Of a stretch of 64,000 nt of DNA, positions 33,940 to 46,334 are shown in pieces. The position numbers and the translations under genes are program-made. The notes beneath the pieces are model-generated. The model was given only the letters and a program-made list of their open reading frames with translations. It was not told the origin of the DNA and did not search any database. The stretch covers positions 23,446,064 to 23,510,063 of the forward strand of contig NC_135558.1 of NCBI RefSeq assembly GCF_964340395.1, in the 5' to 3' direction. Origin of the DNA: Glandiceps talaboti (Eukaryota > Hemichordata > Enteropneusta > Spengelidae). Every line of letters starts with the position of its first letter. Positions within the stretch are counted from its first letter, which is position 1.

Positions 33940-36900
33940 ATAATGTCGACATCAGAAATAAGTACAAACAATACCGCAACCTTTTCACCAAGCTACTTAA
34001 GTCGGCAAAGAAAAGATACTATTATAAGAAAATACAGTCTGCCAATGGGAATACCAATCACACATGGAAAACAATCAACGAAATCTTAAACAAAAATAGC
34101 AAAAAAATGACTACACCAAGACAAATATGAGATTCAGACGTTACAGACAAACTCTTATCAGGAAAAAATGACATTGCTGAGAAATTCAACAAATTCTTCA
34201 CTGAAATAGGCCCTAAACTCGCATACAAAATAACATCCTCTGTAAATTTCAATGACTATTCTGCAAGACAACTATCCAAACAATCTCTTTTTCCACCCCG
34301 TTGTAGAAAGTGATCTGGTTGAGAAAATCAAAAGTATGGATCCTCATAAAGCTATGGGTTACGACAATATCCATCGACGCTGTTCACATTATCTCCCATC
34401 CACTAACACACATTATCAACTGCTCTCTTTCTCTTGGTATTTCCCCGATCCCCTTAATTTGCCCAAATATCCCCTATTTACAAAAAAGGATCAGCCCTAG
34501 ATGTTAGTAATTACAGGCCAATTTCTATTCTACCTGCACTCAGCAAAATATTTGAATTCGTTGTAAATGACCAAATAGTTAAGTTTCTCGATAAATGCAA
34601 TATACTTTTGATGATCGGATGAACACACAGTATGGTTTTAGAAAGAAGTTTAGTACAAAACTCGCCCTTGCAGACCTAATCTCAGATATCACAGACAAAA
34701 TGGACAAAGTCTTATAACTTTTGGCATCTTTATCGATCTGAAAAAAAAGCTTTTGATACAATCGACCACCATATCCTTCTTCAAAAACTTTCACACTACG
34801 GCATTCGAGGTGTCCCACTCCTTTGGTGCCATAGTTATCTCGAAAAACGTCAACCAGCCGTTAAAATAAACGGAATCAAATCGACCCCAAAACAAGTAAA
34901 ATGTGGAGTACCGCAAGGATCCATACTAGGGCCGATCTTTTTTCTTCTTTACATTAACGATATTAATAAATCATCTGACGCCTTCAAATTCTGCCTGTTT
35001 GCTGATGATACTAACCCTTTTAAATCCATGGAAACTAACCATATTAATCTTAATGATATGAATATACATTTTAACAAAGTAAGCATTTGGTGCAATGCCA
35101 ATAAACTAACAATTAACATCGATAAAACTATTAAACTAAATTATATGATTTTTAAATCCCCTCAAAGAATTGCACATACAGAATGACATGAAACACACCC
35201 ATTGACGCTGTGACCTCTGCTATTTATCTTGGTGTATTAATTGCACCAGCTTTAACATGGAAATCACATGTACCAGTACCGTAGCCTGGGGGGAGACAAG
35301 GGGGGGGGGGCAGCTGCCCCCCCCCCCTGAGATTTTGAAAAAAAGCAAGAAAAAAAGCTACTTTTTGAATACATAGCATCGTTATTTACGTTATTTACGT
35401 GACGATTCCTAACATGCGCGATTTAAATGGGTAGTTCACTAAAGTGACTGTACACTGACTCCTGGCTAATACGTGTCTTATATCGCTATTGTACGCTGGG
35501 TTAACTTAGAATAAAAATGTGTCCAGTTAACAATTGTAACTTTTTGCAGCAAATTAAAAATTATTTGTGCGGGAAAGTACAAAAGAAGTGCTCACATGCG
35601 CTGTACATTTTTCGCGAGTAACAGTAGTCTTGAAAGTCTCCTTCATTTGAAGATAGCAAGTCGCAATTATGATGTGAGCGAGTGAAACTCAAAAAAAAAG
35701 ACGGAAAAAGACGTTCAACGTGAGGTCGCCTGCTATGCTGCATGCAGTGACTCCGAAGATGCGCTCGATCTCATTTACATCTTCTTCCTTATATTAAAAC
35801 ATTTCATACTGATAAAACGGCAGATCTCTTTTTGGAATATTTAGTGGCCCTGAAAAACTATTAAACTAGGTACGCAGTTTAAGATCCACTATTTGATATT
35901 TGAAGATATTTCTTTCAATAATTGTGTTCGACGTTGTCTTTGGTTAAAATGTTGTTTGATATAATTATCTCATTGCACACTGACACTAGCGTTATTTCGC
36001 AATTCATTTTGAAGCGACAATTTGCTATGGAAAGAATGGCCCTGAATTTGTTAAAATCCAAACTTCAATTTCCAATATAATGATAATGACAAGGAGAATT
36101 CACTGAGTTCACCTCGGGTTCCGACATAAACGAGGCCATAACAGTTTTGGGAGTTCGGTAAAGAAAATGATTATTTTGTTGTGTTACTTATTTGAGAAAG
36201 CACCATCCATTCTTTTTACTTTGAATGTGACATCTTTTCGGCAACTACTTTAAAAGATACGACATTAGGCCAGAAAAAATGAAAAAGCTGTTCAACCTAC
36301 CCATATTTTTTTTTTCCTGGTGATGGGTAATATATTCTCATGCGGGCTTCGCATTTTTTTTCAAAATTATGGATATTTCTTTATAGTTTTTGAATAGTAC
36401 ATGTAACAATATACATTTGAGTCTATTCCAAATTATATTATAATATCTTATACAGTGGTTTACTTGGCTCTGATGTTGCATACAAGCATGAATTGAGACT
36501 AAATATCCAATGTGCACTAAAAAGAATTGAACAAAAGTTTACGACCATTGGGCCATCAAAAGTCTGAAAGTCTTGAAATGTTTTGCTCTTTATTCGGGAT
36601 TTTTTGGAATCAAATTAAACTTCAGGAGACGTCATTGACCATGTGCACATCCGCATAATATCTTTCAGCTTTGCCACAACAAAATACACTTCCAAATAAT
36701 ATGTAATGCATAGCATAATTGTTTCAATTCTGGTATTTTATTATGTCTATGGTTTGATATTCTATGCCTCTAAATGGCCTCCTACACTGTCTTATTTTCA
36801 TTTTTTCACCTTTGGAGGTGTCTCCTTCCAATGCATCATAGTACCATGTGATTGTATATTCTACTGCAGTGTAGGTTACAGAAGGGGTGGCTAAAATAAT

Positions 36901-37730
36901 GCTTGAGTTTCAATTGGCGGGGTTTAACATATTTTTAGAAGAGAGGGTGAGAGGAACAACACCATTTGTTTTAACCGTAAATTGCATACATTTCCTAACT
37001 GTAGCTATGCAGACAAATTGCATGATATAATATCAAGATGACTAAATAAACTCGACCTGAAATATTTTCTATCATTATATATGGTTTGTTCTATCCTTGT
37101 CAAGCATTGTGAAAAAATGAAATCGACCTACTTACCCAATGTGGTGAGTTAGGTTACCCGTTGACCAGCATTTTTTAAATTTTTTCTGTACTTACATATG
37201 ATATTTAATTGCGTATGCTAAAATATATATTATGTAAATTGCGCGCAAATTTATGTAAATTAGCACTTTTCTAAATTTTAAATGCATGATTGCACATTGC
37301 ACCAAGACAAAGTTCTGCCCCCCTTGGCAATTTGGTCAGGCTACGGCCCTGTATACAGAAAGTTAAAGATGCCATAAGCCCTAAGGTTGGTCTCATGTCA
37401 AAAATTCGCCATTACATTCCATCCAAAATCAACGCTTGTTCTCTTGTATAATGCCCTAATCCTACCACATTTCAATTATTGTATTGAAATTTGGGGCAAC
37501 ACGTATCCCTCTGCACTTGAACCTCTCCTTCTTTTACAAAAGAAAGTTGTTCGCTTAACAACATTCTCTGCTATGTGCAAAAATCAGTTTCAACAAATGC
37601 ATCTAGAGCAAGATCCCTCCGATTCCAATGATTGCATACACTATCACAACACAAGGAATACAGGAATATATGTTATATTCATCAGCTCTTTCCATCACAC
37701 AGCTTTTACTAATGTGGTATACTGATATGC
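33940..37730 (+). mobile_element. CR1/L2/Jockey-like LINE, decayed, split by a 2.1-kb insertion
   Basis: Coding pieces in order: YRNLFTKLLKSAKKRYY (about 33985), FNKFFTEIGPKLA (34186), HPVVESDLVEKIKSMDPHKA (34297), HIISHPLTHIINCSL (34386), VSNYRPISILPALSKIFEF (34503), YGFRKKFSTKLALADLI (34632), CGVPQGSILGP (34903) and FCLFADDTNPFKS (34990, with the RT catalytic FADD). After the insertion at 35274-37351 come QKVKDAISPKVGLMSKIRHY and LYNALILPHFNYCIEIWG (37437), the standard post-RT region. Stops and several frameshifts are spread through it. It shares HII..PLTHIINCSL with the LINE at the window start, so they are one family. Confidence 0.9.
35274..37351. mobile_element. Non-autonomous hAT-like insertion (2078 bp) inside the LINE
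   Basis: It interrupts the LINE between TWKSHV and QKVKDAIS. Ends are CAGTACCGTAGCCTG on the left and, reverse-complemented, CAGGGCCGTAGCCTG on the right, followed on both sides by an AAGGGGGG..CAG block, so the inverted repeats are about 35-40 bp and imperfect. CAGGG-type ends are common in hAT elements. The expected 8-bp duplication is not clear: flanks are TGTAC on the left and TATAC on the right. No transposase ORF exists. A 28-bp perfect palindrome, G11-CAGCTG-C11, lies at 35300-35327. Confidence 0.75.
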
Positions 37731-39133
37731 TATACGGTATTGCATGTTTCAAATTTCCCTTTCAACTTTACTGAAAATATTTCGTTTAATATGACCATCC
37801 TTCCATTGTTCCTAAGTGATATCTAACTATTTTATATAAACTGATTTTAGTACATAGCATAGAAGACAAATATGGATGCAACATTTTATATATTACAAAA
37901 ACAACTCTCAGCACTTTAAAAAAAAGTATATCTCAGCCTGCTGCCAATGTAGAATGTCAATGAGCTCAAGTGTCACTTGAGAGGAACATGCAACAAACAG
38001 AGTGGTTGACAAATATCAAAAACTATGTAAAATATGCTTGTAAAATTACTTTCCCATTGACATGACTATAACTTTACAACATAAATTCTATAAGGCATGC
38101 TAGATACTTTCTAGAAATGGCGAGTTGAACACCAGCTGCTAAATGTATAACAAATAATAATATTTGGCATGTTAACTATCAAAGAGAAAAAAGAGAAATA
38201 AACTTTTTTTATACTAAACTTTGCAGAGATATAAGATACATAAAATACTCTGACATGAATCAACTTTTAAAGTTACCCTAGAATGTATTGCAGGGAAGGA
38301 GGTAGCGAACTGAGTCACAATATATCCAACAACACCAATAAACATAGTCGTATTGATATACCACTTGATGCAATATTCTGTGACTTGAAAATGTGGCTTG
38401 GTTTGTTTGAGTTATACATTTACTTTCTCATGACAGTATATTCAACTGAATCAAACAAGAACAAGATACAGGACTGTCAGTCAATGTCATTCTGTCCAAG
38501 TTTCAGTTTAACATATTGGAATGGGTCACACTACACATGCAAGATATTTTCTTCCGGCTCCTGGTCCGACGGCTTAAAGGAAAGCAAGACAGAGGGGTCA
38601 GGAGTACAGCACTCCTCAGTCCTCATGGATTTGTTACCAGCTATCTCTTGTACATAAAATTTAAGTAGCAGAAGCATGGATTGTACAGTGTTATATTACT
38701 TATTGCTACTTACACAGAACAAGTTAGTTGTAAACCAATGACATGTAGGTATAGTTATGAACCAGACGTTACGAAATGAGAGAATCGGATTCCCCAAATG
38801 TTGCTGATTTCAGCACATCGCAACAATTTTTTTTTACTTCTGTCTGTTGGAACATTTTCTCTCAAGTCATTACGGGATCAATTTTTTTCTCCTTCCCCTG
38901 CCGACAATCCCCCCCCCCCTAAAAACAAAAACAAAAAATCCTCCTGCCCCCCGAAATCAAATGGTTCTTCCCTAAGCGACCATGGGTCGCTTTCGAGGAT
39001 GGAACACCCGCGGTCTAGCAAAAGTCATCTCAGCAGTTCAGGGATATAAATAACTGCCAATCTGAGCACATTGGACCATGTTTACATTTTGTTCTAAATG
39101 TCGTCCAGAATATACTTTTCTTTCCTTTTTACG
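37731..39133. other. No firm gene; possible minus-strand coding patch near 38530-38650
   Basis: The minus strand from about 38652 reads VQEIAGNKSMRTEECCTPDP then SVLLSFKPSDQEPEENILHV and a stop. This looks protein-like but has no convincing acceptor. A plus-strand ORF (38283-38657) overlaps it. The rest, including a poly-C/poly-A tract at 38910-38940, belongs to the TIR element's right part. Confidence 0.25.
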
Positions 39134-39686
39134 TATAGCAACAACGTGTTAGTATCCACTGCATTTATGAAAGGGTTTTACTTCAAAAACATGATAAATG
39201 TATAGCAACAACGTGTTAGTATCCACTGCATTTATGAAAGGGTTTTACTTCAAAAACAAGATAAATGTATAGCAACAACGTGTTAGTATCCACTGCATTT
39301 ATGAAAGGGTTTTACTTCAAAAACAAGATAAATGTATAGCAACAACGTGTTAGTATCCACTTCATTTATGAAAGGGTTTTACTTCAAAAACAAGATAAAT
39401 GTATAGCAACAACGTGTTAGTATCCACTGCATTTATGAAAGGGTTTTACTTCAAAAACAAGATAAATGTATAGCAACAACGTGTTAGTATCCACTGCATT
39501 TATGAAAGGGTTTTACTTCAAAAACAAGATAAATGTATAGCAACAACGTGTTAGTATCCACTGCATTTATGAAAGGGTTTTACTTCAAAAACAAGATAAA
39601 TGTATAGCAACAACGTGTTAGTATCCACTTCATTTATGAAAGGGTTTTACTTCAAAAACAAGATAAATGTATAGCAACAACGTGTT
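39134..39686. repeat. 67-bp minisatellite, 8 copies plus a partial ninth
   Basis: The unit starts TATAGCAACAACGTGTTAGT and contains GAAAGGGTTTTACTTC. Starts are at 39134, 39201, 39268, 39335, 39402, 39469, 39536, 39603 and 39670 (partial). Copies differ at only one or two positions (GCATTT/TCATTT, ACATGA/ACAAGA). Confidence 0.95.
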
Positions 39687-40690
39687 GATAAATAATACAA
39701 GTCTGAGAAAAAACAACTGGCAAATCCATCTGAAAGTAATTTCGTTAACAAATATCGCGACACAACTCTATAAATCTGACTCGAAAAGACCACTTCGTGT
39801 TGTTGCTTTTAAGACATGTTCATCTCGGCTTATTCACCATAGCAACCTACTGATTTGCTATAATTCATTAATACAGTTATGATGCCATTTTGCGTCGTCA
39901 TGTCACACATGTTTACAAAGTGACGATGTCAAAGTCCGACTTATTTCGATATGAAATATTTAAGAGAAGCTGCTTAACTTATGTTGAACTCTTCTTCACA
40001 ATTGTGTTGCTATATGTTTGTGCGCATGTTATTTCTTAGTTTAAAGAAGTATTTAATAATAATATTTATCAGCAGAAATTATGAACATACAAAATATTCT
40101 AAAGTTATCAATAAATGTACAATGTATCAACATTTACAAATTAAAAGTCAAGGAAAGATGATTATAGGACTAGAAATCCAATTTCTGGTCAGAGACACAA
40201 AGAAATTGTTTAAGAATTAGTCGAGCTGGTGGCGGTATATTAGTAATGATAATGATAGTAGTAATCATGACCCTGATGTACAAAAATGACGTCGTTATCC
40301 GTTTCAACAGCTATACATGAACGAGACAGCACACAATTGTGGGGAAATCACATCGAACATTGCTTTCATTGTTCCTGAGTACTGGTAGCATAGAATTGTC
40401 TTTATTTGCTGACAATTTTGAGTGTTCGCATGTTGTTTCATAAATGTCACAATGACGCAATGGAACATGTGGTGCCAAACTATTCGCACATTCCTACAGT
40501 TGCATTCCAGTATGTTACTGTTGGCACAATATGAAACAAATGAATGGAAACAAACTCACACAATATTCATTCACTTTTCTCCATGATGCATTAGGTGGGT
40601 TATATTGGTATGTGTTCGGAATGTAACCAATTTACAGTCTGTACTTTTGATAAGTGATATAAATAAATGAATATTTATTTATATTTATTT
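39687..40690. other. No gene seen
   Basis: AT-rich unique sequence with short chance ORFs. Confidence 0.4.
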
Positions 40691-41199
<509 letters not shown>

Positions 41200-41200
<1 letters not shown>

Positions 41201-42565
41201 ACATATAAGCCCATGGAGGGGGCTCTTATATGTTTGGTTTTGTCCATCCATCAATCCGTCGATCCATCCATGTGTTCACCCTCATATCTCTGCCATGCAC
41301 CAACGATTTCAACCAAACATGTTACAAAGGTAACATGCTATGTGAGGCAAATACACGTACCCTTGTTTTGCGACTGAACAAATACGGCCAAATGGTAAAC
41401 AGTATTGTTGAAAAATTTCATAATTTGCATCATAGCTTTCGATATGAAATACGTAGTGATTCCATTCAAGTGCCTACACCCATATTATCAAATATGAGCT
41501 TCCTTTTAAGACGTTTGCCCTTGTAAATATTTTTCAAGGTCAAATAGCCACATCAGGGTTATCTTTATAGATTTTCGAGTCAAACATTTCAAGTGATAAT
41601 GATATTTTAATCTTGATTTTACTGTGTCAGTCATATGCATGCAACTTAATTTTGCGACCTTGACCTGTATAGCAAAGTGGTGGCCATGTTATAAAAATAA
41701 AAAGCCCATTTTGGCCGTTATCTCTAAATTTTTGACATATATCGACACAATTCAATTGTCTACCACCACATTGTCAATGGCAAACCTTCTAATGAGACAT
41801 TGACCTTTGACCTCGATAGACATTTTCAAGGTAAAATGACCGAAATCTATCTTTCTACGTTAACCCAAGGAAATTGAATACACAGAGACTGCATTTTAAA
41901 TGTCTATACCCATATAAGCGAATGTCAGCTTTCTTTTACATATTGACCTTTGCCTTTAATTGACCTCCATATTCAAGGTCAAATAGCAAATTTGTCAATG
42001 AATTATGCAGTTTTATATCTAGAGAAACCATTCCATAACTTTGCCATATAACACACCAGGTGGGACTGTCTTCTATGAAGGTTTGTATTGAGTATCTTTA
42101 TATTTCGAACTATTTTTACTGTAGTTGCGTTTGCCATTTTACACAAACTTCTTCAGATTGTATTAACGAAGTTTCTTTGTACAGGGCCGAAACGTAGAAA
42201 TGGAGCAAGTTCTTGACTGTCCTTTTACATCCAACTTACACACATATCTTCAAGTTCTGGCCTTCCCACACAGTGGGTATTGTATATAGTTGGACTGATC
42301 TCTGTTCATTTAATAAAAGTAATGTGTCGAAATTTATTAACATCATTTGATAAAACCTTCCATTAAATATTGTCATAATGAATATGTTAAGACAGCAGCC
42401 ATGATATTTTATGATTGCATAATACCCAATGTTTTATCATAGTAAAGCACATATCAATATTTATGTATTGTAAATTCATCACAAACAGTATTGTGCGACA
42501 CCCAAGGATACTGATTATTTTCGTTCTCTTGTTGGTTGCTATGACAATACACAAAGCAGCAACAG
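41200..42565. other. No gene seen; dispersed-repeat-like sequence
   Basis: Recurring TTCAAGGTCAAATAGC, TTGACCTTTGACCTCGAT and similar strings suggest an old dispersed element. CAGGGCCGAAACGTAGAAA near 42184 resembles tails of Penelope-like elements but no core motif is present. The end of the segment has the pyrimidine tract for the exon at 42566. Confidence 0.35.
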
Positions 42566-42736
42566 AATTATATGCATCGTGGTGAATTAGGTCACACTTT
42601 ACGGAACGTGTGTAAGCTGATTCGACGTCGATCGAGAGAGACGATTCCCGATTTCATACCGAACTACGTGACTGTATTCTCTCCACTATACTCTGGTAAA
42701 CAGAAACGTCACTTACTGTCAAAGACGCATTTTCGG
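42566..42736 (+). CDS. Candidate internal exon (171 bp), unrecognised basic protein
   Basis: TTTTCGTTCTCTTGTTGGTTG and then GCAGCAACAG precede 57 open codons that end at CGG before the donor GTAGGC. The product begins NYMHRGELGHTLRNVCKLI, then RRRSRETIPDFIPNYV, and ends KQKRHLLSKTHFR. It is basic and well mixed, and the segment is richer in CpG than its AT-rich flanks, as expected of coding DNA. Phase is 0 at both ends. That matches the phase-0 entry of the exon at 60931 and one possible phase-0 exit of the 19158 exon. The acceptor may alternatively be the CAG six bases earlier, adding QQ. Family not recognised. Confidence 0.5.
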
Positions 42737-43111
42737 GTAGGCAATTTTTTTATCCATACCTTGATTTTATTGGCATGATAATGTTTGGCAATTTTCTACG
42801 GCAGTGGTTTGTGTTTGTTATATTAGTGTGTTTGTATAAGTATGAATTATGACTGGAAATTAATGATGTATGATATCATAGTTATTGATATCATGTGTGT
42901 TATTGTGTTATACAATGGCAGTCTCGCCACAATCAGATTGTGTGTCGTCAACGTTAATATTTGACAAAACGTCTGATTATTTAACAAAATTAAATTTGTT
43001 TGAAAAACAAACAACTGCGTTTCAAAAAAATGAATAATTAGGGCAATATTACCCATCCTTGTGAAATCATTAGGGGGGTTAGTTTATTACAGCAATGTAT
43101 GCCGCTAATAT
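42737..43111. other. No gene seen
   Basis: AT-rich spacer, presumed intron. Confidence 0.4.
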
Positions 43112-43180
43112 TACCACCACCACCACCACCACCACCACCACCATCACCATCATCACCACAACCACCCACCCACCCACCCC
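43112..43180. repeat. (CCA)n microsatellite with CATCAC and CCACCC ends
   Basis: About ten ACC units pass into ATCACC and then four CACC-type units. The Gly-rich minus-strand ORF over it is an artefact. Confidence 0.9.
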
Positions 43181-44099
43181 TGCCCGTAAAATATTTAAAA
43201 CACATTCCGAATGGAACCTCAAACAAGAAACAAATTACAATTCTGTTTCTCGATAAATAATTAATGCAATTACAATTTATCAACATGACAGATCCCGGTA
43301 GAGTTAAGTTGAAAGTATGCCTGTAAAGTTACATTGCGCTTTAGGCATAACAACCACGCCTTATCACTACACGTCAGAATACGTGATATAGGAACTATTC
43401 ATTTGAAATACATTTTGACTGTCTTTAAAAAATATTATTTAAACCCAAATTTCAGATTTATAAACATTGAGTATAGACTTTACTTCGATTCCAGTTTAAA
43501 CTAAAATTTCCAAAAAAATTACAGAAAAGCAAATATATTACGCCACTTTTTTGACGGAAACTGATCTGGAGGAGTTAAATAGATTCTATTATTATAAGTT
43601 CTATACTAGAAAGTGTTTGTTTAACTAAATATGCTAAATTATTGGAGATACTGACCATGTCACGTCGAACTAGATTATTTTACACTTAGTGAGACTGGTA
43701 AATATATATATATATATACATTCCCCTGACGCATTTATACATTATGCATCACTTAACCTAATTAATAGAATGATGAAGTAGATTGGTAGTGTTTTATATG
43801 ACCTTATTATTTAATGTGAATGAACTGCAAATATAGCCCGTGTAAGTATGCAATACATATTTTTATACCGTATCTCCCTACGATGACGCAATATGTTGTA
43901 ATTGTTCGTGTTATGCCTGTGTGCGTATAATAGCAAACATCAGAACACATCACCTTCACAATATATAGGTGTTAGTCTTGGAAATACAGGACAGTGTGTC
44001 CACAGTGTGTCACTACTTCATCGCGTAGTAGTTAGCTATCTTAATTTGTCAACTTGATTAAACTCTATCATATGTAATCATAACTTGACAAGTATAATA
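43181..44099. other. No gene seen
   Basis: AT-rich spacer; a short (TA)n at 43702-43717 is the only repeat noted. Confidence 0.4.
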
Positions 44100-44295
44100 C
44101 ATGTGCGGTACGTAATCACAAACTGTGTGAGGTACGTAATCACAAACTGTGCGGTACGTAAGCAAACACTGTATGAGACGTAATCAGAACTTATAATACA
44201 TACTCATAATGTATGATATGTAATCGTAACTAGGATGATACCTAACTATAAACTGTGTAATTACATCATAAGTTGTATAACACGTAACCACAAAA
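44100..44295. repeat. Degenerate ~25-bp repeats with GTACGTAATCACAAACTGTG
   Basis: The motif GTACGTAATCACAAACTGTG occurs about three times between 44108 and 44170 and decays through ACGTAATCAGAAC and ATGTAATCGTAAC to 44295. Confidence 0.7.
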
Positions 44296-44438
44296 TTATG
44301 CACTTAAACCTGGAAAGATCGAACGTCGTTTCGCAGTTTGATATTCCACCATTGTTTTGTATCGGCAATTTTCAGGTTATTCGTGTTATGTACATTGAAT
44401 ATAACACTGCCACTCAGAATATCTATACTTAGTATTTA

Positions 44439-46213
44439 GGGACCGGTCAGTTTCTTCGGCCTGGGGGGGGGGGGCGGTGGATTGGTAGGGGGGTCACCCT
44501 GTTTTTGAAATTGGCAGTGGGGGGGGGGGGTCATGCTGAAAATTGTGGATAGGGGGGGGGGGTCATTGTGTTTTAAATTGTGATGGAAGAAAAAAATCCT
44601 TTCTACAATGGCATATAGCCTTGTCTGAAATGTGGTACATTTTTGTTCTTGTCCCTGTTTCTTACATGAATTCTTTAATATTACTTATTAGTTCAAACAT
44701 AACTATACATATACATATACATGTATTACCTAGCTACCACACTAGTTACAGAACATGTCATGTAAATGCTTGGCTGTTTCACAATCAATGCTTCACTTAT
44801 ATTGCAGTTTGGGGCAAAAGTGAACTTGTGACTTGAAGGTTTCGTAATGGCAATTTTCATAGATAGTTTATAAATGAAGTTAATCTAAATTGTTCTACTC
44901 GTCATGTTATTGACACTACAAATCACCACATCTCATCAGATTCCAGTTTCTATTATACACTAGGTATGACTAACTAAAGTTCTCTAACATACCGGTGACT
45001 TTATTATACATATTAATGCCCCTATGCTAATGTTACATGTCTATTTTATGTGATATAGGAAACTCATTTAAAACGTACATTTAGGTTAGCTTTTCGAAGC
45101 TTGGAAATATTACCTCAAAGGTTATGAATAACCTAAACATTGCCTTAGTATCTCAAGCAAAAAACTCCATATCTGCCAGGGGGAAAACCCCAAGGACTTC
45201 CTCACCCCCAGAGGTCACTCATGCATTCAACCAACAATCAGATGCACCAACAACCTTTTTACTGTCATAATGGTATTAAACTTTTCTTAAATATTTTCAC
45301 CCTAGTCTAATTTGAGATGATATTGTCTTTTCAAGATGTGAAATGTTTGCCAAGATAGTCTAAAATTGCCTTAATCTCCAAATCTCCCCTACCAATAATA
45401 CTACCATTAGATGTGCTGACCTACATGTATATAATGATGCCGTTTAACTTTTTAAGAACATATTTCAACCCTTAGTGTAAGTTATAAAGAATAGTTTCTG
45501 ATACTTGCTGTCTTGTAAAGCATGGATTAAGTTATTGCTTGAAGGGTCTAAATAGCGTAAATATTGGCTATAAGAGTAAAAATCCTTCAGGGCTTCTAGA
45601 GGGAGACCCCCTCAGACCCCCCGCATGAGGTGTACATATCCCAGTCTCAAGCTCTTCCCCTCTTACTGTCAAGATGCTATCAAAGTATATTTCAAAAATA
45701 TTTCAACCTTATGTAGTTGCTTTTTACATGTTCCTGCTGTCTTGTAAAGCTTGGAAATGATTTTCTAAAAATGTCTGAATAGTCTCAAAATTGACTTTTC
45801 AGATTTAAAAACCTCCTGGGCTTCTAGGGGGAGACCCCTAGGACCCCCCCATGACAGCTGTACATATTCCCTTCTCAAGCTTTCCCCCTACCTTTCACTG
45901 TCAAGATGCTATTAAACTCCTTTTCAAATATATTTACCCTGTGTAGTCAATAATTATAATTATGATAGTGCTAACCCGGGATCTTATAAAGTAGATGCAA
46001 GACAGTCAAGCAGTCCACACTGAGTCACGATTAAAAAATACCTGTCACTCATGCAAATATCATAAATGGGGAGGGGGGTCATCATGTTTTAGAATTAAGT
46101 GATAGGGGGTCAGCCTGTTTTGGGTTTTACAGATGGGGGGGGGGGGGTCAGTGACTTTTTGTCAGCCCGATTTAAGAATCCACCCCCCCAGGCTGAAGAA
46201 ACTGAACGGTCCC
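44439..46213 (-). mobile_element. PIF/Harbinger-like non-autonomous element, complete (1775 bp), inverted relative to the 17-kb copy
   Basis: TTA at 44436-44438 and 46214-46216 flanks ends GGGACCGGTCAGTTTCT and, complemented, GGGACCGTTCAGTTTCT. The interior is the reverse complement of 17090-18906 with few changes: for example GGTGACTTTATTATACATAT near 44994 matches the complement of sequence near 18330, and the CCCCTAGAAGC-type blocks recur mirrored. It differs from the 17-kb copy mainly by homopolymer lengths and small indels. No transposase is encoded. Confidence 0.85.
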
Positions 46214-46216
46214 TTA

Positions 46217-46334
46217 GTTCATTCTATTCTAATCTATTCCTTACTATTCGCACCGGTAGATTAATCGATTTCCTGATAAGTCGGGTTTACCATGATTGAC
46301 TTCCTTTAATCTAGAAGATCTCGTGGTACAAAAG
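46217..46334. other. Junction between the Harbinger-like element and the 46-bp satellite
   Basis: About 118 bases of unique sequence. Confidence 0.5.

Larger units (their letters stand above)
33650..39016. mobile_element. Probable ~5.4-kb TIR element carrying a nested LINE
   Basis: The left end has GCTAGACCTCGGGTGTTC at about 33653, then AGAACCTTTTGATTTC followed by G-rich sequence and GGGCAGGAGGA. The right end has the complements in mirrored order: TCCTCCTGCCCCCCGAAATC at 38939-38958, AAATGGTTCTTCC, then GAACACCCGCGGTCTAGC near 39001. Similarity is imperfect. The inner motif matches the foldback element ends at 13213 and 15280. The internal space is filled mainly by a LINE and its own insertion. 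I could not define a target duplication, so the outer limits are provisional. Confidence 0.5.

Noticed and set aside
38283-38657. 124-codon plus-strand ORF
   Set aside because: No domain or splice signal; the opposite strand looks equally or more protein-like, so neither is called.
42127-42205. Second hammerhead-like site near GGCCGAAACGT
   Set aside because: GAAA is present but no CUGANGA with a stem II lies at the right distance on either strand.
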